NCBI RefSeq assembly: GCF_017254865.1
Contig: NZ_JAFKCV010000017.1
Span: 1-64,000 of the forward strand
DNA length: 64,000 nt
Direction of reading: 5' to 3'
Origin: Bowmanella dokdonensis
GTDB lineage: Bacteria; Pseudomonadota; Gammaproteobacteria; Enterobacterales; Alteromonadaceae
The notes beneath the pieces are model-generated. The model worked only from the letters and a program-made list of their open reading frames with translations. It was not told the DNA's origin and ran no database searches. Position 1 is the stretch's first letter. The number at the start of each line of letters is the position of its first letter. Position numbers and translations under genes: made by a program. This document shows positions 1 through 8,931 of this stretch, piece after piece.

Positions 1-165
1 TCGAGAAGAGCGTATGGTTTTAGAAATTTTGAAAACTACCGGATCAGAGTAATGACCCATTGCGGATGGAATGGTGTTATTAATCGTGTACGTTGAGTGC
101 TGATCCCCCGTTTATGGGGTAGAGCCTGGTCTGCTACCCATCAGATTAATCTGATGGGTATTATT
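1..165. other. no gene recognised; perfect hairpin at 135–160
   Basis: No convincing gene in the first 165 bases. An 11-bp perfect inverted repeat (TACCCATCAGA, loop TTAA) at 135–160 lies just downstream of the minus-strand tRNA-Leu and probably ends or processes that transcript. The T-rich run follows it on the plus strand rather than the minus strand, so classical intrinsic termination of the tRNA transcript is uncertain. Confidence 0.5.
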
Positions 166-250
166 TGGTGCGGATGGCGAGACTCGAACTCGCACGTCTT
201 GCGACACCACCCCCTCAAGATGGCGTGTCTACCAATTCCACCACATCCGC
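166..250 (-). tRNA. leuU: tRNA-Leu(GAG)
   Basis: The minus strand folds as a complete class II tRNA: acceptor stem GCGGATG/CATCCGC, discriminator A and encoded CCA. The D-arm has the leucine-type GGTAGACAC run, the anticodon loop TTGAGGG carries GAG, there is a long variable arm, and the T-loop is GTTCGAGTC. It lies directly downstream of secG, as leuU does in many gammaproteobacteria, and is probably cotranscribed with it. Confidence 0.95.
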
Positions 251-275
251 AAAAACGTCTACAGGTTCAGGGTAA

Positions 276-629
276 TCAGTTTGGAACGTCTGTCGGTTCC
301 TGCTTTTCTGTTACCGGTACATCATTGTCAGCAGGCTGACTGGCCGGCTGCTCAACCGGTACTTCCAGATTTTCCCACTCATCGACCTGCTTTTCCTTGC
401 CCGCTGTCATTGCGCCCAGCACCAGGCTGATGGCAAAGAACAAAGTGGCCAGCACAGCGGTGCTGCGGGTCAGAAAGTTACCGGAACCTGAAGAACCAAA
501 AACGGTGTTGGAGGCACCGGCGCCAAAAGACGCGCCCATGTCGGCGCCTTTACCACGCTGAATCAGCACCAGGCCAATCAGCGCCAGGGCAACCAGCAGA
601 TATACCACCATCAAAACTTCGTAAAGCAT
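276..629 (-). CDS. secG: SecG, protein-export membrane subunit
   Basis: Inner-membrane subunit of the SecYEG translocon, 117 aa. Two hydrophobic segments are visible (about residues 3–22 and 55–75), separated by the family loop with IQRGKGADMGASFG and the GSSGSGNFLTR stretch. The tail is acidic and proline/glutamate-rich, as is common in Alteromonadales SecG. It sits 13 bp downstream of tpiA and upstream of tRNA-Leu, which fits one transcript running glmM–tpiA–secG–tRNA. Identification rests on the family motif, size and order and is secure. Confidence 0.95.
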   Translation of the reverse strand: MLYEVLMVVYLLVALALIGLVLIQRGKGADMGASFGAGASNTVFGSSGSGNFLTRSTAVLATLFFAISLVLGAMTAGKEKQVDEWENLEVPVEQPASQPADNDVPVTEKQEPTDVPN

Positions 630-642
630 GCTTTACCTCAAA

Positions 643-1410
643 TCACTTTGCCGCTTGGCAAATCGCTAAAAAATCGTCTTTTTTCAGACTGGCGCCACCT
701 ATCAGGCCGCCGTCCACATCCGGTTGTGCAAAGAGCTGCACTGCGTTGTCGGCATTAACACTGCCGCCATACAAAATTCTAAGTCCTGCGGCCGCCTCGG
801 CATTGGCTTTGCTAAGGTGCCGGCGGATATGCGCATGCACATCCTGCGCCTGTTCAGGCGTCGCTGTGTTGCCCGTACCAATGGCCCAGATGGGTTCATA
901 GGCAATGACCATTTTACTCAGCTGTGGTGCACCGACCCGGGTCACTACCGCATCCAGTTGGGCAGACACATAATGTAACTCGTCACCTGCTTCCCTGACC
1001 GGTAATGGTTCGCCGACACAGAGGATGGGGGTCAATTCAGCTCCGAGTGCTGCCGCCACCTTTTCTGCCACCAACTCATTGGATTCCTGCTGGTCGGTGC
1101 GCCGCTCTGAGTGACCGACAATCACGTATTGGCAGCCTACTTCCCTGAGCATCCCGGCAGCCACTTCACCGGTATGAGCGCCGGACTCAAAGTGACTGAG
1201 GTCCTGCGCACCCAGGGCGAACTTGTCGCTGTCGAAACTTGCCAGAAAAGGGAAAGGCGGGCATACCACCACGTCCAGATCTGTAAGGTCTGCGTCCTGC
1301 AGTGCCGACTGCATTGCCGAGGCCAGTTTCAGGTCACCGTTCATTTTCCAGTTTCCTGCCACCAAAGGCCTTCTGCCTGCAGCGTCAGTCTTTTGTTCGG
1401 ACTGGGTCAT
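643..1410 (-). CDS. tpiA: triosephosphate isomerase
   Basis: Cytosolic glycolytic enzyme interconverting dihydroxyacetone phosphate and glyceraldehyde 3-phosphate, 255 aa, full length. Visible hallmarks are the N-terminal GNWKMNG substrate lysine, the electrophilic histidine in VIVGHSERR, the catalytic glutamate in AYEPIWAIGTG (loop 6 region), and the phosphate-binding YGGSVNADN and GGASL near the C terminus. The first ~13 residues (MTQSEQKTDAAGR) are a short hydrophilic extension before the fold begins. No better ATG lies inside, so the upstream start is kept. It lies between glmM and secG. Confidence 0.97.
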   Translation of the reverse strand: MTQSEQKTDAAGRRPLVAGNWKMNGDLKLASAMQSALQDADLTDLDVVVCPPFPFLASFDSDKFALGAQDLSHFESGAHTGEVAAGMLREVGCQYVIVGHSERRTDQQESNELVAEKVAAALGAELTPILCVGEPLPVREAGDELHYVSAQLDAVVTRVGAPQLSKMVIAYEPIWAIGTGNTATPEQAQDVHAHIRRHLSKANAEAAAGLRILYGGSVNADNAVQLFAQPDVDGGLIGGASLKKDDFLAICQAAK

Positions 1411-1513
1411 CTTGACTCCGGGCTCGCTTGGCCAGTCAGTTCAAAGCGCGCGAGAGTGTACCCAACCCACAGGTAAGATACAAGTGGGCAGAAATGCAAA
1501 CTCGCCAGTTTTG

Positions 1514-2860
1514 TCACCGTCCGGTTACTTTTCGTACCGAGTCGGCAATGTGCTCGGCCCACTTGCTTGCCACTTCGTCCCGGGTCGCTTCCACCATCAC
1601 GCGAATCAGCGGTTCAGTGCCACTCTTACGCAACAGAATGCGACCTTCATCGCCCATATCCTGCTCAGCCGCTTTGACCGATGACTGCACGTCCGCATGA
1701 TCTATTGGCGAGATACTGGTTTGGGTATACCGTACGTTGATCAGGGTTTGGGGAAATTTTTCCATGCCGCGACGCAGCTCATACAGACTCATGCCGGCCC
1801 GTAGCATGGATGTCAGCACCTGCAGACCTGAGACGATGCCATCGCCGGTGGAGGCCACATTGAGGTTCAGCACGTGGCCTGAACTTTCACCGCCGATATG
1901 CCAGCCCTTATCATGCAACAGTTCCATCACATACCTGTCGCCCACTTTACTACGGGCAAAGGGAATGGACAGACGGCTCAGAGCCACTTCCAGGCCCAGG
2001 TTGCTCATCAGGGTGCCCACTACCCCGCCGCCATTCAGGCGTCCGGATTTAAGCGCGTCCCGGGCGATGATATAAACAATCTCATCCCCGTCCACCACGT
2101 TGCCCTTGTGATCCACCATCATGATGCGATCACCGTCACCGTCCAGGGCAAAGCCCAGATCGGCTTTTTCCGCCAGCACCCGCTCGGTCACTGCCTGCAT
2201 GGAGGTGGCGCCCACATCATCGTTGATATTCAAACCGTTGGGTGTGGTACCGATTTCGACCACCTCAGCACCCAGCTCACGCAGGACATTGGGGGCGATG
2301 TGATAGGTAGCCCCATGGGCGCAGTCCACCACTATCTTCATGCCGGTGAGGGACAATTCGGACGGAAAAGTGCCCTTGCAGAACTCGATGTAGCGTCCTG
2401 CCGCGTCCGAAATACGGGTGGCCTTGCCCAGCTTGTCGGAGGCCACACAGACCATAGGCTTTTCCAGTTGGGCTTCGATAGCCAGTTCAATATCGTCGTC
2501 CAGCTTAAAGCCGTCAGCCGAGAAGAACTTAATGCCATTGTCATAATAAGGGTTGTGTGAAGCGCTGATAACGATTCCGGCCTCAGAGCGAAATGTCTTG
2601 GTCAGATAGGCGATAGCGGGCGTGGGCATGGGTCCCAGCAGACCGATATTGATACCGGCCGCCGATAATCCGGCTTCCAGGGCCGATTCCAGCATATAAC
2701 CCGAGATGCGGGTGTCCTTGCCGATCAAGACCTTGTTGGTGCCGCGGCCGGCCAGCACTTTACCGGCGGCCCAGCCAAGTTTGGTCACAAATTCGGGGTT
2801 GATGGCGCTCTCGCCCACCTTGCCGCGAATACCGTCTGTACCAAAATACTTTCTGCTCAT
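1514..2860 (-). CDS. glmM: phosphoglucosamine mutase
   Basis: Converts glucosamine-6-phosphate to glucosamine-1-phosphate for UDP-GlcNAc, peptidoglycan and LPS synthesis; 448 aa, the family's normal length. It begins with [13 protein letters not shown]. The phosphoserine loop is [13 protein letters not shown] at about residues 98–110, the metal-binding loop is DGDGDR at about 241–246, the sugar-binding GGESSGH is at about 325, and the phosphate-binding [11 protein letters not shown] is near the end. It lies downstream of folP in the common order ftsH–folP–glmM; a 191-bp gap with hairpins separates it from folP. Confidence 0.97.
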   Translation of the reverse strand: MSRKYFGTDGIRGKVGESAINPEFVTKLGWAAGKVLAGRGTNKVLIGKDTRISGYMLESALEAGLSAAGINIGLLGPMPTPAIAYLTKTFRSEAGIVISASHNPYYDNGIKFFSADGFKLDDDIELAIEAQLEKPMVCVASDKLGKATRISDAAGRYIEFCKGTFPSELSLTGMKIVVDCAHGATYHIAPNVLRELGAEVVEIGTTPNGLNINDDVGATSMQAVTERVLAEKADLGFALDGDGDRIMMVDHKGNVVDGDEIVYIIARDALKSGRLNGGGVVGTLMSNLGLEVALSRLSIPFARSKVGDRYVMELLHDKGWHIGGESSGHVLNLNVASTGDGIVSGLQVLTSMLRAGMSLYELRRGMEKFPQTLINVRYTQTSISPIDHADVQSSVKAAEQDMGDEGRILLRKSGTEPLIRVMVEATRDEVASKWAEHIADSVRKVTGR

Positions 2861-3051
2861 GATTATCCTTATAATTGACCGGTCTTTGCCGGCTGGATAG
2901 TTTCCATCCGGAAACAGGCTCCTGCCCTTATTCCGGAGCGGAAAATGAAAATTGCGATTTCCATTTACCTCCCATTTTCAACGCGCAAACACGCATTGAA
3001 AATGGCGGCGCATCCCTACGCCGCGCTAGCACCCGCCTTTCAGGACGGGCA
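2861..3051. repeat. extragenic hairpin-rich spacer between folP and glmM
   Basis: This gap separates two genes that are often tightly linked. It contains several inverted repeats, notably CATTTTCAA…TTGAAAATG at 2973–3004 and TTTCC…GGAAA around 2900–2915, plus a GC-rich GGCGGCG/CGCCGCG segment just after. No reading frame of note. It looks like an extragenic repeat or MITE-type insertion, but no second copy is visible in the window. Confidence 0.4.
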
Positions 3052-3882
3052 CTAGACATTCTCGGGAGAAAGGGTTGCGCTGACCACCCGTAGCGCATCC
3101 ACCGTAGGCTTCACATCGTGAACCCGGAAAATCCGTGCCCCTTTCAAGGCCGCGATGGTCACACAGGCCAGACTGCCCGCCAATCTCTCTTCCACCGGGC
3201 AGTCCAGCAGCTTTCCGATCATGGATTTGCGGGACATGCCCACCAACAGGGGAAAGCCCAGGTGATGGAATCGCTCCAGCCCCTTCAATAGCTGGTAATT
3301 ATGCTGCAAAGTCTTGCCAAAGCCAAAGCCTGGATCCAGCATCAGACGATCCTGTCCAATGCCGACCTCCACACAGGCCTGCACCCTGTCATCCAGAAAG
3401 CTGAAAATGTCACCAAACAAATCGCCGTAGCGGGGCTCATGCTGCATGGTACGGGGCTGCCCCTTTATGTGCATCAGGCAGACCGCCGCCCGGGTGCTGG
3501 CAGCCGCCGCCAATGCGCCCTCTTCCTGGAGGGCGCGTACATCATTGATCAATCTGGCGCCGGCCCCCACTGCCTCGAGCATTACTTCTGGTTTGCTGGT
3601 GTCTATTGAGACAATAGTGTCGAAGCGCTGGCTGATGGCTTCGATAACAGGCACCACTCTGTCCAGCTCTTCCTGCTGCGGCACATCCTTTGCGCCGGGG
3701 CGGGTCGACTCGCCACCCACATCGATAAAATCGGCCCCTTCGTGCAGCATTCTCTCGGTCTGTCTGAGTGCGTCGTCCAGGCGATTGAATTGTCCGCCAT
3801 CCGAGAAGGAGTCGGGGGTGACATTGAGGATCCCCATCACCCTGGGAACAGTCAAATCCAGTTCTTTATCAATAAAATTCAT
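3052..3882 (-). CDS. folP: dihydropteroate synthase
   Basis: Condenses p-aminobenzoate with 6-hydroxymethyl-dihydropterin pyrophosphate in folate synthesis; sulfonamide target. 276 aa, TIM-barrel family. Family signatures are visible in order: GILNVTPDSFSDGG near residue 16, DVGGESTRPGA near 57, IDTSKPEV, the pterin-binding DPGFGFGK with its HNYQLL continuation, GMSRKSMIG, and the C-terminal IFRVHDV. It lies downstream of ftsH and its terminator, upstream of glmM. Assignment is secure. Confidence 0.97.
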   Translation of the reverse strand: MNFIDKELDLTVPRVMGILNVTPDSFSDGGQFNRLDDALRQTERMLHEGADFIDVGGESTRPGAKDVPQQEELDRVVPVIEAISQRFDTIVSIDTSKPEVMLEAVGAGARLINDVRALQEEGALAAAASTRAAVCLMHIKGQPRTMQHEPRYGDLFGDIFSFLDDRVQACVEVGIGQDRLMLDPGFGFGKTLQHNYQLLKGLERFHHLGFPLLVGMSRKSMIGKLLDCPVEERLAGSLACVTIAALKGARIFRVHDVKPTVDALRVVSATLSPENV

Positions 3883-3901
3883 AGCATGACTTAAAGACTA
3901 A

Positions 3902-3923
3902 AAGGGCGCTGAAAAGCGCCCTT
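3902..3923 (-). terminator. intrinsic terminator of ftsH
   Basis: A 9-bp GC-rich stem (AAGGGCGCT/AGCGCCCTT) with a GAAA loop. On the minus strand it is followed by TTTTAGTCTTT. It lies between the ftsH stop and the folP start and should end much of the ftsH transcript. Confidence 0.75.
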
Positions 3924-3940
3924 CGGGTTGGAATGCCGGC

Positions 3941-5875
3941 TTAGCCCGGAATATCCCCAGGCTTACCCAGGTCTGCCTCAGAGGACTTCTTCTTGTCCTT
4001 TTTGTCATCGGCGTCGGGCTTGCTGGATGCACCACCCTTGGGCTTGTTGTTGTCACTGTCCCAATCGGCCGGCGGGCGAACATCCCGACGGGCCATCAGA
4101 TCGTCGATTTGTTTGGCATCGATGGTTTCGTACTTCATCAGCGCATCCTTCATGGCATGCAGGATGTCCATGTTGTCACGCAGGATGGTTTCCGCCCTGT
4201 CGTAGTTACGGTCAATGACGGCCTTGATCTCCGCGTCAATGGCCCGAGCCGTGTCATCAGACATATGCTTGGCCTTGGTCATGCTGCGGCCCAGGAAGAC
4301 CTCACCGTCTTCATCGGCATACAGCATGGGTCCCATCTTGTCGGACAAGCCCCACTGGGTGACCATCTTGCGGGCCAGGTCGGTGGCGCGCTCGATATCG
4401 TTGGAGGCCCCGGTGGTAACCTTTTCGCCGCCGTAGATAATATCTTCGGCAATACGGCCGCCGTAGAGGCTGGAAATCATGCTCTCCAGATGCTGCTTGG
4501 TGTAGCTGAACCTGTCCTGTTCAGGCAGGTACATTGTCACCCCCAAAGCCCGGCCCCGGGGGATAATGGACACTTTGTAAACAGGATCGTGCTCAGGTAC
4601 CAGACGGCCGACAATGGCGTGACCCGCCTCGTGATAAGCGGTCATTTCCTTCTCGCTTTCGGACATGACCATGGACTTGCGCTCGGCGCCCATCATGATC
4701 TTGTCTTTGGCTTTGTCAAATTCTTCCATCGCCACCAGACGCTTGTTGGCACGGGCGGCAAACAGGGCAGCCTCGTTAACCAGGTTAGCCAGATCCGCGC
4801 CTGAGAAACCCGGCGTACCGCGGGCAATCACCCCGGCATCCACATTGTCGGAGATGGGCACCTTGCGCATATGCACTTTGAGAATCTGTTCACGACCACG
4901 GATGTCCGGCAGGCCGACCACGACCTGGCGGTCGAAACGACCAGGACGCAGCAAGGCAGGGTCCAGTACATCGGGGCGGTTGGTGGCGGCGATCACGATA
5001 ATGCCTTCATGACCTTCAAAACCGTCCATTTCCACCAGCATCTGGTTGAGCGTCTGCTCACGCTCATCATGGCCTCCGCCTAAACCGGCGCCGCGCTGAC
5101 GACCGACGGCGTCGATCTCGTCGATAAAGATAATGCAGGGTGCGGATTTCTTGGCCTGCTCGAACATGTCACGGACACGGGAGGCGCCCACACCGACAAA
5201 CATCTCAACAAAGTCAGAGCCTGAGATGGTAAAGAAAGGCACTTTGGCTTCCCCGGCAATAGCTTTAGCCAGCAGGGTCTTACCTGTGCCAGGAGGGCCG
5301 ACCATCAGTACGCCTTTGGGGATCTTGCCACCGAGTTTCTGGAACTTGGACGGATCGCGCAAAAAGTCCACCAGTTCGGAGACTTCCTCTTTGGCTTCAT
5401 CACAACCGGCCACGTCCTGGAAGGTGGTCTTGATCTGATCTTCGCCCAGCAGCCTCGCCTTGCTCTTGCCGAACGACATGGCGCCACGTCCACCGCCGCC
5501 CTGCATCTGGCGCATAAAGAAAATCCACACACCAATCAGCAGTAACATGGGGAACCAGGAAATAAAGATATTGGCCAGCATTGAAGGGCGCTCTGGCGGC
5601 TCATTGATCATGCGAACATCGTTCTTGATCAGATCCGTCACCAGGCCGTCATCGCCAACGGAGGGAATGTAGGTGGTAAAGCTTTCACCACTGCGGGACA
5701 CCCCTTTTACCTCCCGGCCGTCGATGCGTACTTCACGCACCAAGCCCTGATTCACCTCATTGATAAACTGGGTGTAATCATACTGACGGCCGGCTGAATC
5801 GCCGGGTGTAAAGCTCTGGAACACCGTCATAAGGACGACGGCGATCACTAACCACAATATTAAATTTTTAGCCAT
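3941..5875 (-). CDS. ftsH: ATP-dependent zinc metalloprotease FtsH
   Basis: Membrane-anchored AAA+ protease degrading misfolded membrane proteins and regulators such as sigma-32 and LpxC. The start is set at 5875 ([15 protein letters not shown]…), giving 644 aa; the longer frame adds 24 non-conserved residues. Visible features are an N-terminal TM helix, a periplasmic domain, a second TM near residue 100 ([17 protein letters not shown]), Walker A GPPGTGKT, Walker [12 protein letters not shown], the second region of homology ([17 protein letters not shown]) and zinc motif HEAGH near residue 415. The C-terminal tail is lysine- and aspartate-rich and low complexity. Confidence 0.97.
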   Translation of the reverse strand: MAKNLILWLVIAVVLMTVFQSFTPGDSAGRQYDYTQFINEVNQGLVREVRIDGREVKGVSRSGESFTTYIPSVGDDGLVTDLIKNDVRMINEPPERPSMLANIFISWFPMLLLIGVWIFFMRQMQGGGGRGAMSFGKSKARLLGEDQIKTTFQDVAGCDEAKEEVSELVDFLRDPSKFQKLGGKIPKGVLMVGPPGTGKTLLAKAIAGEAKVPFFTISGSDFVEMFVGVGASRVRDMFEQAKKSAPCIIFIDEIDAVGRQRGAGLGGGHDEREQTLNQMLVEMDGFEGHEGIIVIAATNRPDVLDPALLRPGRFDRQVVVGLPDIRGREQILKVHMRKVPISDNVDAGVIARGTPGFSGADLANLVNEAALFAARANKRLVAMEEFDKAKDKIMMGAERKSMVMSESEKEMTAYHEAGHAIVGRLVPEHDPVYKVSIIPRGRALGVTMYLPEQDRFSYTKQHLESMISSLYGGRIAEDIIYGGEKVTTGASNDIERATDLARKMVTQWGLSDKMGPMLYADEDGEVFLGRSMTKAKHMSDDTARAIDAEIKAVIDRNYDRAETILRDNMDILHAMKDALMKYETIDAKQIDDLMARRDVRPPADWDSDNNKPKGGASSKPDADDKKDKKKSSEADLGKPGDIPG

Positions 5876-6384
5876 ATCGCTCAACGCTGTAACCTCTGTA
5901 AAAACAGTTTGTCTCCGAACCTGTTGCCAGGGTCGGTTGCCTGGCACAAGCCAAGGGCCTGTTCGATGCTGAAGTGTGAACTCCAGCCATCGGGTCGGAC
6001 TGTATCAGACCCGATATCCACCAATAAATTCCCGGCAGGGCTAAGACTACAATAGTTTACCTGTGGAAACTATTCTGCTCGGGCAAAACTGCTACCCGGT
6101 ATTTGTACTCAGAGCAGACTTGTCTCGCCGCCTTGCCCTCTATCAGGACCCGGGCTGGGCTTTTGCCTCACCTCGGCACCAGGCAATACGATCATCCTGT
6201 CCGTATTGATCAACCTGCCTTTGTTCTATATTTGCGATCAGTTGGACAAGTCCAAAAACACCGGCCCTGCGGCTGGCAGTGGCGTCTTTTTCGCCATAAC
6301 TGATGATTGTCATTATGCTTAGCGCAAAGATGGCGCTAGAATAACGGTTTTCAAGCATTAATCCCCAATTAAATTTGTAACTCA
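5876..6384. other. 509-bp gap between ftsH and yhbY; rlmE not found
   Basis: In most gammaproteobacteria rlmE (23S rRNA 2'-O-methyltransferase) lies between ftsH and yhbY. Reading the minus strand here shows only short frames; the longest begins with SYKFNWGLML and ends with EAKAQPGS. None carries the RlmE motifs (DLGAAPGG, SDMAPN). The stretch presumably holds the divergent promoters of ftsH and yhbY, but no clear consensus promoter could be assigned. Confidence 0.6.
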
Positions 6385-6681
6385 ATGAATCTTTCCACCA
6401 AACAGAAGCAATATCTCAAGGGCCTGGCCCACTCCCTCAAACCCGTTGTACTGCTGGGCAGTAACGGCCTGACCGAAGGCGTACTGGCCGAAATCGACAG
6501 CGCCCTGAACCACCATGAACTGATCAAAGTCAAGGTAGCCACCAGCGATCGCGAACAGAAACAACTGGTATGCGACGCCATCGTGCGGGAAACCAAAGCC
6601 ACTCAGGTTCAACTGATTGGCCACAACCTGGTGCTGTACAGGGAAAGCGAAGAAAAGAAAATCCGCATTCCCAAGGGTTGA
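6385..6681 (+). CDS. yhbY: YhbY-type CRM-domain RNA-binding protein
   Basis: 98-aa ribosome-assembly factor of the CRS1/YhbY (CRM) family that binds pre-50S particles. It starts MNLSTKQKQYLKGLAH; the family GxxG-type loop is LGSNGLTEGVLAEID, followed by HELIKVKVA and the C-terminal VQLIGHNLVLYRESE. It is transcribed away from ftsH, as in Escherichia coli, but without the intervening rlmE. Identification is secure. Confidence 0.93.
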   Translation: MNLSTKQKQYLKGLAHSLKPVVLLGSNGLTEGVLAEIDSALNHHELIKVKVATSDREQKQLVCDAIVRETKATQVQLIGHNLVLYRESEEKKIRIPKG

Positions 6682-6928
6682 TTCTTTGCCAGGCGCCCCG
6701 GCGCCTGACCAACTACCAATCTACCCTCACCTGGTCCAGGCGGATATCTGAATAAATCGGTTTATTTGACAGAAAAATCCGATTAAGACTGCCGATTTGA
6801 AAACGAGCCTGTTTGGACTGTTTAGCTGATTACGGATAGTCACAAATTGGTGTAATTTTAAGCAGATTTCCCGCTCCGCCAGGCCTAGGCTTTATCCGTC
6901 GGCTCTCCCATTAGGTAAGGAAATCAGC

Positions 6929-8872
6929 ATGAAGAAGCGCTTCCCCGGATTACTGATACTCGCAGTCAGCCTGAGCGCTTGTTCCGGCTCAGATGACACG
7001 TCCACCCCTTCCCCACAGCCCGTTGACAGTGCACCTGCGGTAAATGCGCCTGTTACCTTCACCGGCAATCTGATTCAACCCGGAGAACAGGCGGTCAGCC
7101 GCTTTCTGAAAAATGGTCTGTATGCTCAGAGCCTGGCCGGCAGTGACGCTGAAGTCGCCTCACCTTCGTTCAGTTTTGCTGACACGAACCACTCAGTCAC
7201 CAATACTCAGGAGGCCGGCGTGGACGAAGCTGACCGGCTCGAGTACGACGGCGAGTTTCTCTACTATGCGGCCTATCCAGCCTGGTACGAAGTCGATAAC
7301 CAACCTTATGTCAGGGTGATGCAACGCCAGCATGACCAAAGTTTTAGCGAACTGACCCGTCTGCCGCTGGCGACAGAGCTTGGACAGATTAATGGCCTGT
7401 ATCTTGATGACAACCGCCTGGCGGTGATCAACAGCTCCTTTCCCATTATGCTGTTTGCCGATATTGTCGGCTCCTGGGGCGGTGAAAAGAATCAGGTGAC
7501 CGTCAGCCTGTTCAATACCAGTTCGCCTGACTCAATCGAGCAGGTTGTCCAGTTGCAGATGGACGGTTGGCTGCTCGGCAGCAGGCGGATTGAAAAGCAG
7601 TTGTACCTGGTCACCAGCAGTGCCCTGAGCCTGGAAGGATTAATAGCCGGCGCTGCAGATGATGAAACTAAATGGCGGAACTATAACCTGCTGCAAAGCA
7701 CCGATATGCAGAGCCTGATGCCCAGGCTCGCTGTGAACGGCCAGTCAAGGGGATGGATTCAGGCTGAAGACTGTCTGATCCCCGAACAGGCCGGCGAGCA
7801 GGATGGCTACAGCCAGCTATTGATAGTCACCCGTATTAATATGGATAACCCCCAGGATATCAGCGCATTGTGCATGACGGGACAGGCAGAAAACCTCTAT
7901 ATGTCGGCACAAAACCTGTATCTGGCCGGCACAGTGGAAAATCAAACCGTCCTGCACAAGGTGGCCCTGTCAGAGCCTCTGTCTTATCAGGCGTCGGGAT
8001 TGGTGGACGGCACACTGGGCTGGCAGGCCAATCCTTACTTCAGGCTCAGCGAGCATGACAACCATCTGAGGGTGGTCAGCAGTGACTACAGCGACGGTAC
8101 CACCCACAGGCTGAATATTCTGGCCCAGCAAGGGCAAAACCTGGCCCTGGTGTCACAGCTTCCCAATGACAATCAACCAGAGGCTATCGGTAAACCCGGT
8201 GAAGATATTTACTCCGTGCGCTATCTGGATGACAGGGCCTATATCGTAACCTTTGAGCGGACCGATCCACTCTATATATTGGATCTGTCTAATCCTTTGC
8301 AGCCCATGGTGGAAGGCAGTCTGGAGCTGCCCGGATTCTCCAGTTACCTGCACCCTCTAGAGAATAATTATTTGCTTGGCATAGGCCAGGATGTGAGTCT
8401 GCAAGACCTGCCGGGGGAGGACGGCCAGGTCACTCAGACCCCGGTGCGCGAGGGCATGAAGGTCAGCCTGTTTGATATAAACGACCCGGCTCACCCCATT
8501 GAGCTGGCCAGTATCGCCAGAGATAACAGCTTTACCCCGGTTGAGTTCGACCATAAGGCTTTGTCGGTACTCAAAGAGGGCGATCAGTACCGCTTTGCCA
8601 TGCCGGTGGAACATTGGCAGACCTGTGATGAGGCCTGCACCACCCTGTGGGCACCCGGCCACAGCCTGATGCTGGTGTCGGTGGACGCCAGTCCGGGCAT
8701 GGCCAGTCTGAGTGTGGATGGACAACTGCAGGCTGATGACAGCGATGGCAGCTACCATTTCGGCGGTGCCGACCGTAGCCTGCTGCAGGGAGATAATGTC
8801 TACTATCTGCATGGCAATCAGCTATGGCATGCCAAATGGACCAACCCTGATTTGGTCAGTGGCCCTTATTAG
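6929..8872 (+). CDS. secreted beta-propeller lipoprotein (COG4880 type)
   Basis: 647-aa putative lipoprotein. The N terminus is a lipoprotein signal (MKKRFPGLLILAVSLSAC, lipobox LSAC at about residue 18) followed by a Ser/Pro-rich linker. The phrase TNTQEAGVDEADRLEYDGEFLYY is the entry motif of the 'beta propeller' family of secreted proteins found in bacteria and archaea, and blade-like strands follow to the end (for example YLDDRAYIVTFERTDPLYILDLSNP). Family function is unknown; calcium-binding or adhesive roles have not been shown from this sequence. RBS-like AGGTAAGGA precedes ATG. It stands alone, ending at a bidirectional hairpin. Confidence 0.8.
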   Translation: MKKRFPGLLILAVSLSACSGSDDTSTPSPQPVDSAPAVNAPVTFTGNLIQPGEQAVSRFLKNGLYAQSLAGSDAEVASPSFSFADTNHSVTNTQEAGVDEADRLEYDGEFLYYAAYPAWYEVDNQPYVRVMQRQHDQSFSELTRLPLATELGQINGLYLDDNRLAVINSSFPIMLFADIVGSWGGEKNQVTVSLFNTSSPDSIEQVVQLQMDGWLLGSRRIEKQLYLVTSSALSLEGLIAGAADDETKWRNYNLLQSTDMQSLMPRLAVNGQSRGWIQAEDCLIPEQAGEQDGYSQLLIVTRINMDNPQDISALCMTGQAENLYMSAQNLYLAGTVENQTVLHKVALSEPLSYQASGLVDGTLGWQANPYFRLSEHDNHLRVVSSDYSDGTTHRLNILAQQGQNLALVSQLPNDNQPEAIGKPGEDIYSVRYLDDRAYIVTFERTDPLYILDLSNPLQPMVEGSLELPGFSSYLHPLENNYLLGIGQDVSLQDLPGEDGQVTQTPVREGMKVSLFDINDPAHPIELASIARDNSFTPVEFDHKALSVLKEGDQYRFAMPVEHWQTCDEACTTLWAPGHSLMLVSVDASPGMASLSVDGQLQADDSDGSYHFGGADRSLLQGDNVYYLHGNQLWHAKWTNPDLVSGPY

Positions 8873-8889
8873 CTTCACAAAAAGTAACT

Positions 8890-8915
8890 AAAGAGGTGAG
8901 CATGCTCACCTCTTT
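8890..8915. terminator. bidirectional terminator between convergent genes
   Basis: A perfect 26-bp palindrome (AAAGAGGTGAGC and its complement) lies between the 3' ends of the two lipoprotein genes, with A-rich and T-rich flanks on both sides. Confidence 0.75.
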
Positions 8916-8931
8916 AATCTAAAAAATATAA

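Noticed and set aside
60-160. tRNA-like string GGGGTAGAGCCTGGT upstream of tRNA-Leu
   Set aside because: It resembles part of a D-arm but no acceptor or T-arm pairing could be found, so it is not called as a tRNA.
1898-2560. 220-codon plus-strand frame opposite glmM
   Set aside because: Antisense of a conserved enzyme; no support of its own.
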